Assembly (NCBI GenBank): GCA_034638255.1
Contig: JAWPGT010000131.1
Span: 1-46,042 of the forward strand
Origin: Coprinus comatus
Taxonomy: Eukaryota > Basidiomycota > Agaricomycetes > Agaricales > Agaricaceae
Direction: 5' to 3'
Length of the DNA stretch: 46,042 nucleotides
Shown: in pieces, positions 45,865 to 46,042 of the stretch
Numbering within the stretch: the first letter of the stretch is position 1
Layout of the letters: each line of letters begins with the position of its first letter
The notes under the pieces: generated by a model
What the model was told of the DNA's origin: nothing
Seen by the model: only the letters and a program-made list of their open reading frames with translations
The model's database searches: none
Translations under genes and position numbers: made by a program

Positions 45865-46042
45865 TTCTATATTATCCGTGATAGATCGCGGATTATCGAA
45901 GGGGATAATACTCTGTCCAACGTCGAAAACCTGCACTTTCGCCGACATCTCTAAACTCCTGATCGACAATGTCTACAAACGGTTTGGTACCCCCAACACT
46001 ATTGTCTCAGATCGCGACCCTCGTTTTGCTTCTAAAGCTGCC
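45779..46042 (+). pseudogene. Integrase core fragment, out of frame with pol
   Basis: In the frame +1 to pol, coding begins near 45779 and reads FGDIAMDLITDLPPCGKFD (first catalytic Asp region) and FGTPNTIVSDRDPRF (second Asp region), open to the window end. The usual HHCC zinc-finger stretch between RNase H and this core, about 170 residues in relatives, is absent: only about 27 codons lie between. A deletion with a frame change is the simplest reading. Confidence 0.75.

Larger units (their letters stand above)
40908..46042 (+). mobile_element. Ty3-type LTR retrotransposon, runs past the window end
   Basis: In order: 5' LTR (40908-41427), primer-binding region (about 41430), a long leader, gag with a CCHC finger, then pol with protease, reverse transcriptase, RNase H and a shortened integrase. 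The order PR-RT-RH-IN defines Ty3/gypsy (Metaviridae-like) elements of fungi. The integrase lacks its zinc-finger part and is out of frame with RT/RH, so this copy is probably not autonomous. The 3' LTR is not in the window. Confidence 0.9.

Noticed and set aside
1..46042. CRISPR arrays, bacterial operons, rRNA genes
   Set aside because: None seen. Repeats here are transposon ends, an LTR, tandem leader units and microsatellites, in an intron-rich eukaryotic setting.

Overview
The window looks like nuclear DNA of a filamentous basidiomycete, probably Agaricomycotina. Genes on both strands are cut by many short introns (mostly 46-80 nt, GT-AG with CTAAC/CTGAC-like branch sites, two probable GC-AG). 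It carries a Plavaka-type transposase and a DUF6532 gene, both typical of Agaricomycetes, and a Ty3-type LTR retrotransposon. Base composition is AT-rich. The species cannot be named from sequence alone.

Layout. 1-1317: no convincing gene. 1318-11733 (minus strand): one gene for an unrecognised repeat protein with a C-terminal membrane segment, cut in two by a 6,683-bp DNA transposon (3516-10198). Removing the transposon and one copy of a 2-bp target duplication rejoins the gene exactly in frame (1,134 codons plus stop over seven exons). The transposon has inverted ends beginning CATCAGGAAAA and holds two divergent genes: a Plavaka transposase (minus) and a DUF6532 protein (plus) with an in-frame TGA. 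11734-14232: no gene seen. 14233-15070: basic CCDC137-like protein. 16440-18304: MFS transporter of monocarboxylate-transporter type. 20423-22525: large, probably disordered, unknown protein. 23202-25300: at most two weak small ORFs. 26104-29710: 15-exon chitin synthase. 30333-33211: a divergent pair of related unknown proteins, the left one broken. 34518-35182: GNAT acetyltransferase with a frame break. 36813-37609: UBC1/E2-25K ubiquitin-conjugating enzyme with a one-base frame break. 38040-40178: second MFS transporter. 40589-40907: remnant of a protein-kinase-like gene, cut by the LTR of a Ty3 retrotransposon that runs from 40908 past the window end.

Most interesting points: (1) the transposon-split repeat protein, with frame-perfect reconstruction, two kinds of internal repeat and a triplicated phase-2 exon; (2) the transposon itself, whose ends enclose a DUF6532 gene next to the transposase; (3) the retrotransposon, which has a putative self-priming site, a leader of about 1.2 kb without a single ATG yet open in frame with gag, a short upstream ORF ending in an ATGA overlap with the gag start, and an internal loss of the integrase zinc-finger region.

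The host genes are ordinary scattered fungal genes (cell-wall synthesis, transport, ubiquitin conjugation) and show no sign of being a functional cluster.
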